DNA of 64,000 bases from NCBI GenBank assembly GCA_000702245.1, contig KL370879.1, positions 381,564-445,563 of the forward strand. Reading direction: 5' to 3'. Below the pieces are notes generated by a model. That model saw nothing but the letters and a program-made list of their open reading frames with translations. It was not told the origin of the DNA and made no database searches. Made by a program: the position numbers and the translations under genes. The stretch is from Lachnospiraceae bacterium C6A11. Lineage in GTDB: Bacteria; Bacillota; Clostridia; Lachnospirales; Lachnospiraceae. This document shows positions 1 to 7,997 of this stretch, one piece after another (positions within the stretch are counted from its first letter, which is position 1; each line of letters opens with the position of its first letter).

Positions 1-61
1 TTTGTCAACTTAATTTTTCAAAGCAATTTGGTCATTATTTATAAAGAATGGCTCGTCATGG

Positions 62-90
62 TTGACATGTCCGGAAATAAAGTTTATGAT
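62..90 (+). promoter_or_regulatory. sigma-A type promoter of the acyl-CoA synthetase/ketosynthase pair
   Basis: A perfect -35 TTGACA (62-67), a 17-base spacer and a -10 TATGAT (85-90) precede the first gene. Transcription should begin near position 97. Confidence 0.7.
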
Positions 91-103
91 AAAGTCGGTT
101 ATG

Positions 104-126
104 CATGTAGTATTGAAAACTACATG
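104..126 (+). promoter_or_regulatory. inverted repeat just after the predicted transcript start (operator or 5' hairpin)
   Basis: CATGTAGT (104-111) and ACTACATG (119-126) are perfect inverse complements separated by 7 bases. They start about 8 bases after the predicted start of transcription. There is no T-run after it, so it is not a terminator. It is a plausible repressor site for the lipid genes; the regulator is unknown. Confidence 0.45.
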
Positions 127-183
127 TAATTACATCAAAAACCATTACTATCAAGAAATGACGGAAAATATAGGAGTTTTAAT

Positions 184-1890
184 ATGTCAGAAAAACAACT
201 AATTCCCGAAGAGGGAATTGCAGGAAGATTTATCTCCTGCGCGAAAGATGAAAAAGGGGTTCTTCAGAAGATCGACTTCCATGATATCGAAAGCTTTAAT
301 TTTGCCTTCGATATTGTCGATCAGCTTGGCGTGACCAAACCGACCAAGACTGCCATGCTCCACATCTCTAAGGAAGGCAGGGAAAGAAAGATCACCTTTA
401 AGGATATGATGGAATACTCTTCCCGTACCGCAAATTATCTTTCATACCTCGGAATCAAGAAGGGCGACCGCGTGCTTGTTGTCTTAAAGAGGCACTATCA
501 GTTCTGGTTCACCATCCTCGCTCTTCATAAGATAGGTGCGATAGCTATACCGGCTTCCTTCCTTCTTGTAAGAAAGGATTTCGAATATCGTTTCCGCGCC
601 GCACAGATCACCGCAGTCATCTCAACTGCTGACGGCGATGTAAGTAAAGAGATCGATAAAGCGCTCCGCTCATACGAAGGCGTTACCGCAAAGGTTCTTG
701 TAGGCGGCGTTCGTACAGGCTGGAACAGCTACAACAGGGAGATAAGATATTTCTCAAGAGAGTTTAAGCGTCCTGCAAATGCTGCCGGTGGAAGCGATCC
801 TATGCTTATGTTCTTCACTTCGGGAACTACTTCTTATCCTAAGATAGCAGCTCACTCCTACACCTACCCTCTCGGACACTATGTGACAGCCAAGTACTGG
901 CATCAGGTTGATCCGGATGGTATTCATTTTGCCATAAGCGATACAGGCTGGGGCAAGGCTATGTGGGGCAAGCTCTACGGACAGTGGCTCTGCGAAGCTA
1001 CTATATTTACCTATGATTATGACGAGTTCTTCGCCAAGGAGATCCTTGCGATGCTCGAGAAATACAAGATCACTACCTTCTGTGCTCCTCCGACTGTTTA
1101 CAGAGTTCTGGTGCACACCGACCTCGGCAGCTACAATCTTTCGAATCTGAAGAATGTTACCACTGCCGGCGAGGCACTCAATCCGGAGATCTACAGCAGG
1201 TTCTATAATGCCACCGGTCTTAAGATCATGGAAGGCTTCGGGCAGACAGAGACCACTCTCACAGTCGGTACTCTTGCAGGTATGGATCCTCGTCCGGGTT
1301 CTATGGGCAAGGCAAGTCCACAGTACGATATATCAGTTGTAAAACCTGACGGAACACCTTGTGCAGTCGGCGAGGTTGGAGAGATCGTTGTGAAGACATC
1401 CGACGCTCTTCCTCTCGGCCTTTTCCTCGGTTATTACCTTGACGATGAGAAGACTGCTTCGGTATGGCACGACGGCTACTATCACACCGGAGATACGGCT
1501 TATGTAGACAAAGATAATTATTTGTGGTATGTTGGTAGGGTTGACGACATAATCAAGTCTGCCGGATTCAGGGTTGGACCTTTCGAAATCGAGAACGAGA
1601 TCATGAAGCTGCCTTATGTTTTAGAGTGCGCAGTTACGTCGGTTCCTGACAAGATAAGAGGTCAGGCGATCAAGGCTTCCATCGTCCTTGCGGACGGTAT
1701 CGAAGCATCTGATTCTCTTAAGAAAGAGATCATGAAGTTCCTCCGTAACAACATGGCCTCCTACAAGAGACCTAAGATTGTGGAATTCGTGAAGACATTG
1801 CCGAAGACATCAAGCGGTAAGATACGCCGCTCAGAGATCAAAGAAAACGACTGGAACAAGGAAGAAACTAAAAATGGAAAAAATGAATAA
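184..1890 (+). CDS. acyl-CoA synthetase (AMP-binding family)
   Basis: Adenylate-forming enzyme of 568 residues that would activate a carboxylic acid to acyl-AMP and then acyl-CoA (ANL superfamily, closest in style to medium-chain acyl-CoA or acetyl-CoA synthetases). Visible motifs are the P-loop SGTTSYPK (residues 213-220), GFGQTETT, the hinge region YVGRVDDIIKSAGFRVGP and the C-terminal catalytic lysine in SSGKIRR (K546). The start is fixed by AGGAG at 172-176. The last 17 bases overlap the next gene, so the two are translationally coupled. The substrate cannot be read from sequence; the coupled ketosynthase suggests a fatty or other acyl chain. Confidence 0.9.
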   Translation: MSEKQLIPEEGIAGRFISCAKDEKGVLQKIDFHDIESFNFAFDIVDQLGVTKPTKTAMLHISKEGRERKITFKDMMEYSSRTANYLSYLGIKKGDRVLVVLKRHYQFWFTILALHKIGAIAIPASFLLVRKDFEYRFRAAQITAVISTADGDVSKEIDKALRSYEGVTAKVLVGGVRTGWNSYNREIRYFSREFKRPANAAGGSDPMLMFFTSGTTSYPKIAAHSYTYPLGHYVTAKYWHQVDPDGIHFAISDTGWGKAMWGKLYGQWLCEATIFTYDYDEFFAKEILAMLEKYKITTFCAPPTVYRVLVHTDLGSYNLSNLKNVTTAGEALNPEIYSRFYNATGLKIMEGFGQTETTLTVGTLAGMDPRPGSMGKASPQYDISVVKPDGTPCAVGEVGEIVVKTSDALPLGLFLGYYLDDEKTASVWHDGYYHTGDTAYVDKDNYLWYVGRVDDIIKSAGFRVGPFEIENEIMKLPYVLECAVTSVPDKIRGQAIKASIVLADGIEASDSLKKEIMKFLRNNMASYKRPKIVEFVKTLPKTSSGKIRRSEIKENDWNKEETKNGKNE

Positions 1891-3139
1891 CGAGAAGATA
1901 GTCATTACCGGTATGGGTGCCGTTACACCTGTAGGAATCGGCGTTGATAATTACTGGAATGCACTTGTTGAAGGTAAGACCGGAGTTGCTGAAATAACAA
2001 GCTTTGATACCACCGATCTTCCTGTAAAGATTGCTGCTATGGTTAAGGATTTCGACGCTGCCAAGTATATGGACAGAAAGCTTGCCAGAGAGATGGAGCC
2101 TTTCATGCAGTATGGATTTGTTGCCGCTGATGAAGCTATGAAGGATGCCGGTATCGATACTGCTGCCGAGACTCCTGTCATCGCACCGGAAAGAATAGGT
2201 ATCGTATTTGGTACTGTATTTGCAGGTATAACAAATGTTTCAGATACCCAGGACGGTATTACAAGCGGAGAACATCCAAAGACCAATCCGCGTTTCATCA
2301 CTAAGATAATCGGAAATATAGGCGCTGCGCAGATAGCTATCGCGAAGGGACTTCACGGACCAAGCTACACTATCTCAACAGCATGTTCATCAGGACTTGA
2401 TACAATTTCAATGGGCGCTATGCTCCTTAAGGAGGACCTTTGTGACGCAGTTATCTGTGTCGGCGGTGAGGCAGCCACATGCCCTCTCACCATCCTCGGT
2501 CTTTCAGGAACACATGCACTTTCACAGAGAAACGATGACCCTGCAACTGCAAGCCGTCCTTTCGACGCTGACAGAAACGGTTTCGTTATGGGTGAAGGCG
2601 GCGGCGCTGTTATCCTCGAGAAGGTAAGTGTTGCCAAGGCAAGAAATGCCAAGATCCACGCTGAGCTTATCGGCTATGCAAACAGTACTGACGGCTTCCA
2701 TGTAACAAGCCCTCATCCGGATGGAATAGGCGCTATCTTCTGTATGGAGCATTCTCTTAAGACTGCAGGTCTTAAACCTGAGGATATCGACTACATCAAC
2801 GCACACGGAACATCTACTCCTAAGGGAGATGTTATCGAGGTTAAGGCTATCAAGACTCTCTTCGGAGATCATGCATATAAGCTTGCTGTTTCTTCCACAA
2901 AGGGTGCAACAGGACATCTGATGGGTGCCGGCGGTGTTACAGAGACTATCGCATGCATCAAGGCAGTTGAGGAAGACATCCTCCCTCCTACTCTTAATCA
3001 GATAACTGCCGATCCTGAGTGTGATCTGGATTTCGTACCAAATCAGAGCAGAAAGAGCGTTGTAAATACAGCAATGTGCAATGCTTTCGGTTTCGGCGGA
3101 CAGAACGCAAGTCTTATCGTTAAAAAATATACAAACTAA
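1874..3139 (+). CDS. fabF: beta-ketoacyl-ACP synthase II (FabF-like)
   Basis: Condensing enzyme of 421 residues that extends acyl chains by decarboxylative condensation with malonyl-ACP. The Cys-His-His triad is complete: C171 in TACSSG, H311 in NAHGTST and H348 in KGATGHLMG, with the supporting K343. Length is typical of FabF. AAGGAAG nine bases upstream supports the ATG at 1874, inside the end of the preceding gene. No acyl carrier protein, malonyl transferase or reductase is adjacent, so this is not the main fab cluster. It may be a second FabF paralogue working with the acyl-CoA synthetase on a dedicated acyl product (inference). Confidence 0.9.
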   Translation: MEKMNNEKIVITGMGAVTPVGIGVDNYWNALVEGKTGVAEITSFDTTDLPVKIAAMVKDFDAAKYMDRKLAREMEPFMQYGFVAADEAMKDAGIDTAAETPVIAPERIGIVFGTVFAGITNVSDTQDGITSGEHPKTNPRFITKIIGNIGAAQIAIAKGLHGPSYTISTACSSGLDTISMGAMLLKEDLCDAVICVGGEAATCPLTILGLSGTHALSQRNDDPATASRPFDADRNGFVMGEGGGAVILEKVSVAKARNAKIHAELIGYANSTDGFHVTSPHPDGIGAIFCMEHSLKTAGLKPEDIDYINAHGTSTPKGDVIEVKAIKTLFGDHAYKLAVSSTKGATGHLMGAGGVTETIACIKAVEEDILPPTLNQITADPECDLDFVPNQSRKSVVNTAMCNAFGFGGQNASLIVKKYTN

Positions 3140-3155
3140 TCTTTTATAAAAAAAA

Positions 3156-3182
3156 GCTCGGACAGCTGTCCGAGCATTTTTT
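3156..3182. terminator. bidirectional terminator between convergent genes
   Basis: A perfect 20-base palindrome (3156-3175) is followed by T's on the plus strand (3177-3182) and preceded by a run of A's (3148-3155), which gives a U-tract on the minus strand. It serves both the ketosynthase gene and the convergent aminotransferase gene. Confidence 0.85.
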
Positions 3183-3186
3183 ATTA

Positions 3187-4434
3187 TTACACAAGACTTG
3201 TAACAACATCCTTGATAATATTAAGTCCCTTATTAAGGGTTTCGTCATCGATAACAAGCGGTGGCATGATCTTAACTACTTCGTTCTTTCTGCCGGCTCT
3301 CTCGATGATAACGCCTCTCTTGTAAGCTTCAACAGATATCTGCTTTGCAAGAGCTTCATCATGAACATCGATACCCCAGATGAATCCGATACCACGGGTT
3401 TCAAACTCAGCCTTAAGCGGCTCGATCTCAGTCTTGAGGAAGTCCTCTATGATCTTAGCCTTTCTCTGTGTTTCAACATCAAGAGTGTATTTGTTGTAAT
3501 ACTCAGCTGCAGCCTTTGCAGCAACGATAGCAAGCTGGTTGCCTCTGAAGGTTCCGTTATGCTCGCCAGGTGCCCAGATATCAAGCTCAGGCTTGAAGAG
3601 TGTAAGTGCGAATGGAAGTCCGAGACCACCGATCGACTTACTGAGTACGAAGATATCAGGCTGTATTCCTGCTCTCTCGAATGAGAAGAAGTAACCTGTA
3701 CGTCCGCATCCAACCTGGATGTCATCGATAATGAGAAGGATATCATTCTTGTCGCAGAATGCTCTGACACCCTGAAGGAACTCATTTGAAAATACTCTGA
3801 TACCGCCCTCTGCCTGAACAGTCTCCATAATGAGCGCTGCTGGATATTCGATACCTGTGTGATCGTCATCGATCATTGTCTGCATGTACTTAAGGACATC
3901 AAGCTCAGGGAACATATATGGTGCAGGGATATGAGTCACATTCTCAAGCGGAATGCCTGCGCCCTGTCTTGCCTCACGCTCTGTTGTAAGAGAAAGTGCA
4001 CCTGTTGTCATACCATGGAAGCAGCCCATGAAGCACCAGATATTGCTTCTCTTCTTAACCTTTCTCGCAAGCTTAAGAGCAGCCTCAACTGCATTTGTTC
4101 CTGTAGGTCCAGGGAACTGTATCTTATAATCAAGTCCTCTTGGCTTAAGGATATTTTCCTCAAAATATCTGATGAAATCAGACTTCGGCTTGGTATACAT
4201 ATCAAGAGCATGAAGGATTCCATCACTCTCAAGATACTTCATTACCTCTGCCTTTATCTCCGGATTGTTATGACCATAGTTAAGAGCTCCCGCTCCGCAG
4301 AAGAAATCAATATATTCCTTATCATCTACATCCTTGATGATCGCACCCTTAGCGGTTGCAAGCTCTGATGAGAATACTCTGCAGTATGATCTTACCTCTG
4401 ATTCATAGGTTTCAAAGACCTGAATATCGTTCAT
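3187..4434 (-). CDS. ectB: diaminobutyrate--2-oxoglutarate aminotransferase (EctB-like, class III)
   Basis: PLP-dependent class III aminotransferase of 415 residues. The N-terminal ESEVRSYCR signature, the IIDDIQVGCGRTG segment and the PLP lysine in LSKSIGG (K266) match the EctB/DABA aminotransferase family, which turns aspartate semialdehyde into 2,4-diaminobutyrate. The start at 4434 is preferred because AAAGGA lies 8 bases upstream; an ATG at 4443 sits directly on that site. No ectA or ectC is nearby, so ectoine synthesis is not supported here. DABA could instead feed a lipid, peptide or siderophore. A substrate shift to ornithine- or GABA-like compounds cannot be excluded. Confidence 0.82.
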   Translation of the reverse strand: MNDIQVFETYESEVRSYCRVFSSELATAKGAIIKDVDDKEYIDFFCGAGALNYGHNNPEIKAEVMKYLESDGILHALDMYTKPKSDFIRYFEENILKPRGLDYKIQFPGPTGTNAVEAALKLARKVKKRSNIWCFMGCFHGMTTGALSLTTEREARQGAGIPLENVTHIPAPYMFPELDVLKYMQTMIDDDHTGIEYPAALIMETVQAEGGIRVFSNEFLQGVRAFCDKNDILLIIDDIQVGCGRTGYFFSFERAGIQPDIFVLSKSIGGLGLPFALTLFKPELDIWAPGEHNGTFRGNQLAIVAAKAAAEYYNKYTLDVETQRKAKIIEDFLKTEIEPLKAEFETRGIGFIWGIDVHDEALAKQISVEAYKRGVIIERAGRKNEVVKIMPPLVIDDETLNKGLNIIKDVVTSLV

Positions 4435-4561
4435 TTTTTTCATCCTTTCATCTTATCCAAAACGCCGGTACAACCTATCGATGTTCGGATAATGTTAATA
4501 CGCTATATTTTGTGTAAGCTAAAATCCAACAGCTATAGTATAGACTTATATTTCAAATAAA

Positions 4562-6775
4562 TCAATACTGACATTTTGGATCATGGAATTCTTTAACTCT
4601 TACTCTGTAAGCGTCGTAGATTTCCTTCTCGTATGCCAGACCGCCGCCCTCAACTTTGAGACAGTCTCTGATAAAGCTCTTTGTGAAGTCCGGGTTAAGC
4701 GCCAGGAACGGTCCAACAAGATAAGTTGCGAAGAGGTTCTTATCATGTATACCTTCAAGGGTACTGTCCTTACTCATTCCCATACCTTTATCGACCTTGA
4801 AGAAAGCCTTATTCTTCGGAGGATCTGTTGCCTCCGAGAACTGTGTCTTAAAGCCAACAAGCTCCGTATCCTTATAGAAGCCTCTCACAAGACTGTTCTT
4901 ACGGTTCATCATGCTGCGCTTTGCAGAAAAATCATAAAGTCCGAGGCAGTCTATACGACTTCCATCATCCTTCTCTATGTATTTTCCAAGTATCTCAACT
5001 GCGTTAGAAGTAAAGAGCATAGCTGTGCCGGCATCACGAAGCTCTGCCAGTCTGTCCTTATACTGCATAAGCTTTCCGGCAACCATCTCCTGCTTACGCT
5101 CAGTCATGGCACCGAGATAAATAAGATCCGGCTTATTCTTTACAAAGTAAGGTTCCTCAGTAAAGGCAGTAAGCTTAAACTCTGCATCCGGAAGGCAGGC
5201 TTTAAGATACTTGATATTACTGCTGTCTCCGAAAAGGTTACAGAATTCAGGGAAGAGAACCTCAATCACCTTGCCGGCGCCCTTCTTCTCATCCTTAGTA
5301 GCTACTGACGAAGCATTTGCAGATGACTTCTTCGCTTCAAAGCTGTCAAAACCTGTATGCAGGTATTTTTCAAATTCACGGGCTACAGCAAACTCGCCGG
5401 CCTCTGCCCTCTCAGCAAGTCTCTTCTGTATCGGCTTAGCAAAGTGCTCAGTCGTAAATACATCATAAAGTATATAAACCTTATCCGACTTTGTAAGATC
5501 CACCAGATCAGCTGTCTTCACATCATCCTCAATGCAGGCGATCTTCTCCTCAGGGATGCCTGCAAGAAGAAGTCTCAGCTTAAGATCGTTATATCTTCTT
5601 CCGCCGACAACTATCTGCTTTACACTGTCCTCGTTCAGGAACTCAAAATCAGTATCGAAGAACCAGGCGATATTTTCACTGGTCTCCTTACGATCGAAAT
5701 AATCATCTATGGTAAGGATGACAGCCTTGTCGCCCTCTTCCTTTCTTATGAAATCGCAGACTCTTGAGCAGGCAACAGGGTTCTGCCCCTTTGCAACGTT
5801 AGCTATTATATGCTTACCGTTAATCAGAAGCTCCTCGTATCGGCTCTTGGCGATCTCCATCTTCTCGAAGGACTCGGTGATCCTCTTAACGGAAACCTTG
5901 AACTCCATAAGCACTGCAACCGCAGTTATCTGGTTGTAAACATCTGTTATGTTATCGCCGAGAAGCTTTATATCGAACTTGCCCTTAGGTGTTCTTAGAT
6001 AAAGCCTTCTGTTTTCGGCATCGATCTTCTCAACCGCATAATCAAACTCCTCCGGAGAGGCAAAATCACAGTTCGGGCACTTAGCCTTACCGATGTGATT
6101 ATATCTGATATATTCATATTTCAGCTTCGTGCCGCACTCAGGGCAAGCCGTCATATCCTGAATGATATTATCACTTTCATTCATGTAAACGGATCTGTCC
6201 TCGATACCGAAATACACCCTCTTATTTCCTGCTGCAAGGTGGCTGCTGAGCGGATCCTCGCCGTTAAGCACAAGCCTTGTTTCCTTCGGGATAGTCTCGT
6301 TAAGTATGTCGAAGATATACTCCGAATGTGCATTTCTTCTGTAGGAATCTCTGAAAAGGTTGGTAACAGCAAGTATCTTCGGCTTAACATACGGAAATAC
6401 TCTTGTGGTCATTCTCTCATCAAGCTCAAGCACTGCATACTGCTTCTTCATCTTTCCCTTCAAAGTGGAGTTCTTTACAAAGGCAGAAACGACGCCCGAC
6501 TCGATATTTCCACCGAATCTGTTATCGATAAACGGGAGCTTTGTATCCGCAAGAACATCATCGATAAGATTTGAAACAGTCGTCTTGCCGTTTGTTCCGG
6601 TGATACCGATCACCACCTCAGGCTTATCTATCTGCTTCAGGAAATCAGGGCACATCTTTACAGCCTTATTTCCCGGGACATGCGTAGCATTCTTGCCCAC
6701 AAGCTTCAGGCCTCTGATCATCACCTTCGTACCGAAGAGAGTTGCATAAAATCTTGCTGTTTTTTTCTCTGACAT
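4562..6775 (-). CDS. murT: MurT-like Mur ligase fused to a degenerate GatD-like glutamine amidotransferase domain
   Basis: Protein of 737 residues. The MurT part (about 1-465) has the ATP loop GITGTNGKTT near residue 60, a four-Cys zinc ribbon (C211, C214, C233, C236) and the MurT C-terminal domain with FDTDFEFL. After a charged linker (about 480-502) comes a GatD-like part ending TYLVGPFLALNP. In GatD/CobB-type glutaminases the nucleophile lies in CGGYQLLG and the His in YLHG; here the same places read SNAVEILG (S590) and YLVG (V687), so both catalytic residues are missing. MurT/GatD normally amidates lipid II glutamate using glutamine. Start at 6775 is set by GAGG 6 bases upstream. A GH25 gene lies upstream. 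Confidence 0.85.
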   Translation of the reverse strand: MSEKKTARFYATLFGTKVMIRGLKLVGKNATHVPGNKAVKMCPDFLKQIDKPEVVIGITGTNGKTTVSNLIDDVLADTKLPFIDNRFGGNIESGVVSAFVKNSTLKGKMKKQYAVLELDERMTTRVFPYVKPKILAVTNLFRDSYRRNAHSEYIFDILNETIPKETRLVLNGEDPLSSHLAAGNKRVYFGIEDRSVYMNESDNIIQDMTACPECGTKLKYEYIRYNHIGKAKCPNCDFASPEEFDYAVEKIDAENRRLYLRTPKGKFDIKLLGDNITDVYNQITAVAVLMEFKVSVKRITESFEKMEIAKSRYEELLINGKHIIANVAKGQNPVACSRVCDFIRKEEGDKAVILTIDDYFDRKETSENIAWFFDTDFEFLNEDSVKQIVVGGRRYNDLKLRLLLAGIPEEKIACIEDDVKTADLVDLTKSDKVYILYDVFTTEHFAKPIQKRLAERAEAGEFAVAREFEKYLHTGFDSFEAKKSSANASSVATKDEKKGAGKVIEVLFPEFCNLFGDSSNIKYLKACLPDAEFKLTAFTEEPYFVKNKPDLIYLGAMTERKQEMVAGKLMQYKDRLAELRDAGTAMLFTSNAVEILGKYIEKDDGSRIDCLGLYDFSAKRSMMNRKNSLVRGFYKDTELVGFKTQFSEATDPPKNKAFFKVDKGMGMSKDSTLEGIHDKNLFATYLVGPFLALNPDFTKSFIRDCLKVEGGGLAYEKEIYDAYRVRVKEFHDPKCQY

Positions 6776-6950
6776 AGTCAACCTCTATCTATTCTCTGTT
6801 TGTATTTATCCGGGACACCCGGATCACAGTATTTACGCTTTAACCAACGGACATTATAGCAATTATCGGCCGGAGTTACAAGGATACGTTTGTCTGAAAC
6901 ATATCAGCCGTGCTTACCTGGATTCATATAATAGCATCACTTCGTCCGTA

Positions 6951-7949
6951 CTATCGGAACCAGACGTTCACATCAACTTCCCCTTCAACGCCCGGACAGC
7001 TTCCGGATGGGCTGTACTGCCAGCCTGTTATAACATAAGGAAAATCCATATATTCAACATCGTCGTAATCCGCAAGCCAGAATTCTATATCATAAAGCTG
7101 GTCAAGGTCGAGATTACGGATGAACCAGCCATAGCTTGCGTAGATCATCGGTGTGTAGCCTGCCTCTCTTACTGTATCGCAGAAGGCCTTCACGGCTGCA
7201 GTTCTGTCCTCTATTTCAATCTCATTTGCACGTACATAATCATCCGTGTAAACGTATTCCGTATCGATAACTATGATCTTCTCGCTCGGCTCATGCCCCT
7301 TGATAAGCTTAAGTGCAAGCTGCGCCTCTTCAACGCCTTCCTCAGCATTTACAGCCTCTGAGAAGAAATACGCTGCAGTCTTCACTCCCGCCTTCTTCGC
7401 GCCATCAACATGAGTTGCATACATTGTATCAGCATTCAGGGTTCCACCCTCGCCGTAGCCTCTGTAGCCAACTCTGACGATTGCAGTATCAACACCTGCT
7501 GCTTTGACCTTCACCCAGTCTATTTCCGACTGATGCTCGGAAACATCTATCGCAATCTTCGAAACCTTCTCATCATTCTTTATACGGTAAAGGAAGTTTG
7601 TCGTTCCGTTATCTATGTATTTAAACTCATTAATATAATCAAAATCATTCCTTGCGATCTTATCGCTGATCTTATAATATTCGCAGTCAGGATATTCTCC
7701 GAAAAGGATGTAGGACTGCTTCAGGAACCTGATGTAGTTATTTAACACAAGCTCCGGCATCTCGGACTCTCCAAGCTCTAGCTCGCCCATCTCCTCTAAG
7801 TGAAGTGCTCTTCCCCAGCCCTCAGACACTCTGTAAAGCTTCTTGCCAAATACAACAAGCGCTATCGATTCAGCGATCACTATGATCGTTAAAAATACAC
7901 TCCACATCGTGAGGACCAATAATCTTTTTCTGACATTTCTATTTTCCAT
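6951..7949 (-). CDS. membrane-anchored GH25 lysozyme-like muramidase
   Basis: 332 residues with one N-terminal membrane segment (about 9-34), a juxtamembrane region and a glycoside hydrolase family 25 domain (about 128-332). Family acidic residues are present: D135 in IDVSEHQ, and D229 and E231 in VIDTE. GH25 enzymes cut the MurNAc-GlcNAc bond of peptidoglycan. The domain ends at the C-terminus with no wall-binding repeats, so the enzyme should stay tethered to the outer face of the membrane. AAGGA lies 7 bases before the start. It follows the ABC permease-protease gene by 48 bases and is probably in the same transcript. Confidence 0.88.
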   Translation of the reverse strand: MENRNVRKRLLVLTMWSVFLTIIVIAESIALVVFGKKLYRVSEGWGRALHLEEMGELELGESEMPELVLNNYIRFLKQSYILFGEYPDCEYYKISDKIARNDFDYINEFKYIDNGTTNFLYRIKNDEKVSKIAIDVSEHQSEIDWVKVKAAGVDTAIVRVGYRGYGEGGTLNADTMYATHVDGAKKAGVKTAAYFFSEAVNAEEGVEEAQLALKLIKGHEPSEKIIVIDTEYVYTDDYVRANEIEIEDRTAAVKAFCDTVREAGYTPMIYASYGWFIRNLDLDQLYDIEFWLADYDDVEYMDFPYVITGWQYSPSGSCPGVEGEVDVNVWFR

Positions 7950-7997
7950 AATACTATCCTTGAAATACCTGTTTTATTTATTTTAAGAGTTCTTCCG

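Noticed and set aside
754..1116. Open frames of 60-240 codons antisense or out of frame to recognised genes
   Set aside because: They lie inside genes with clear family motifs, lack ribosome binding sites and encode no recognisable protein; treated as shadows throughout.
1951..2301. Minus-strand frame inside fabF
   Set aside because: It has no initiation signal and mirrors the fabF codon pattern.
3187..4434. Ectoine biosynthesis operon
   Set aside because: Only the aminotransferase is present; no ectA or ectC nearby.
6782..6950. Terminator or RNA between the lysozyme and MurT genes
   Set aside because: No stem with a T-run is visible; only an ordinary spacer.
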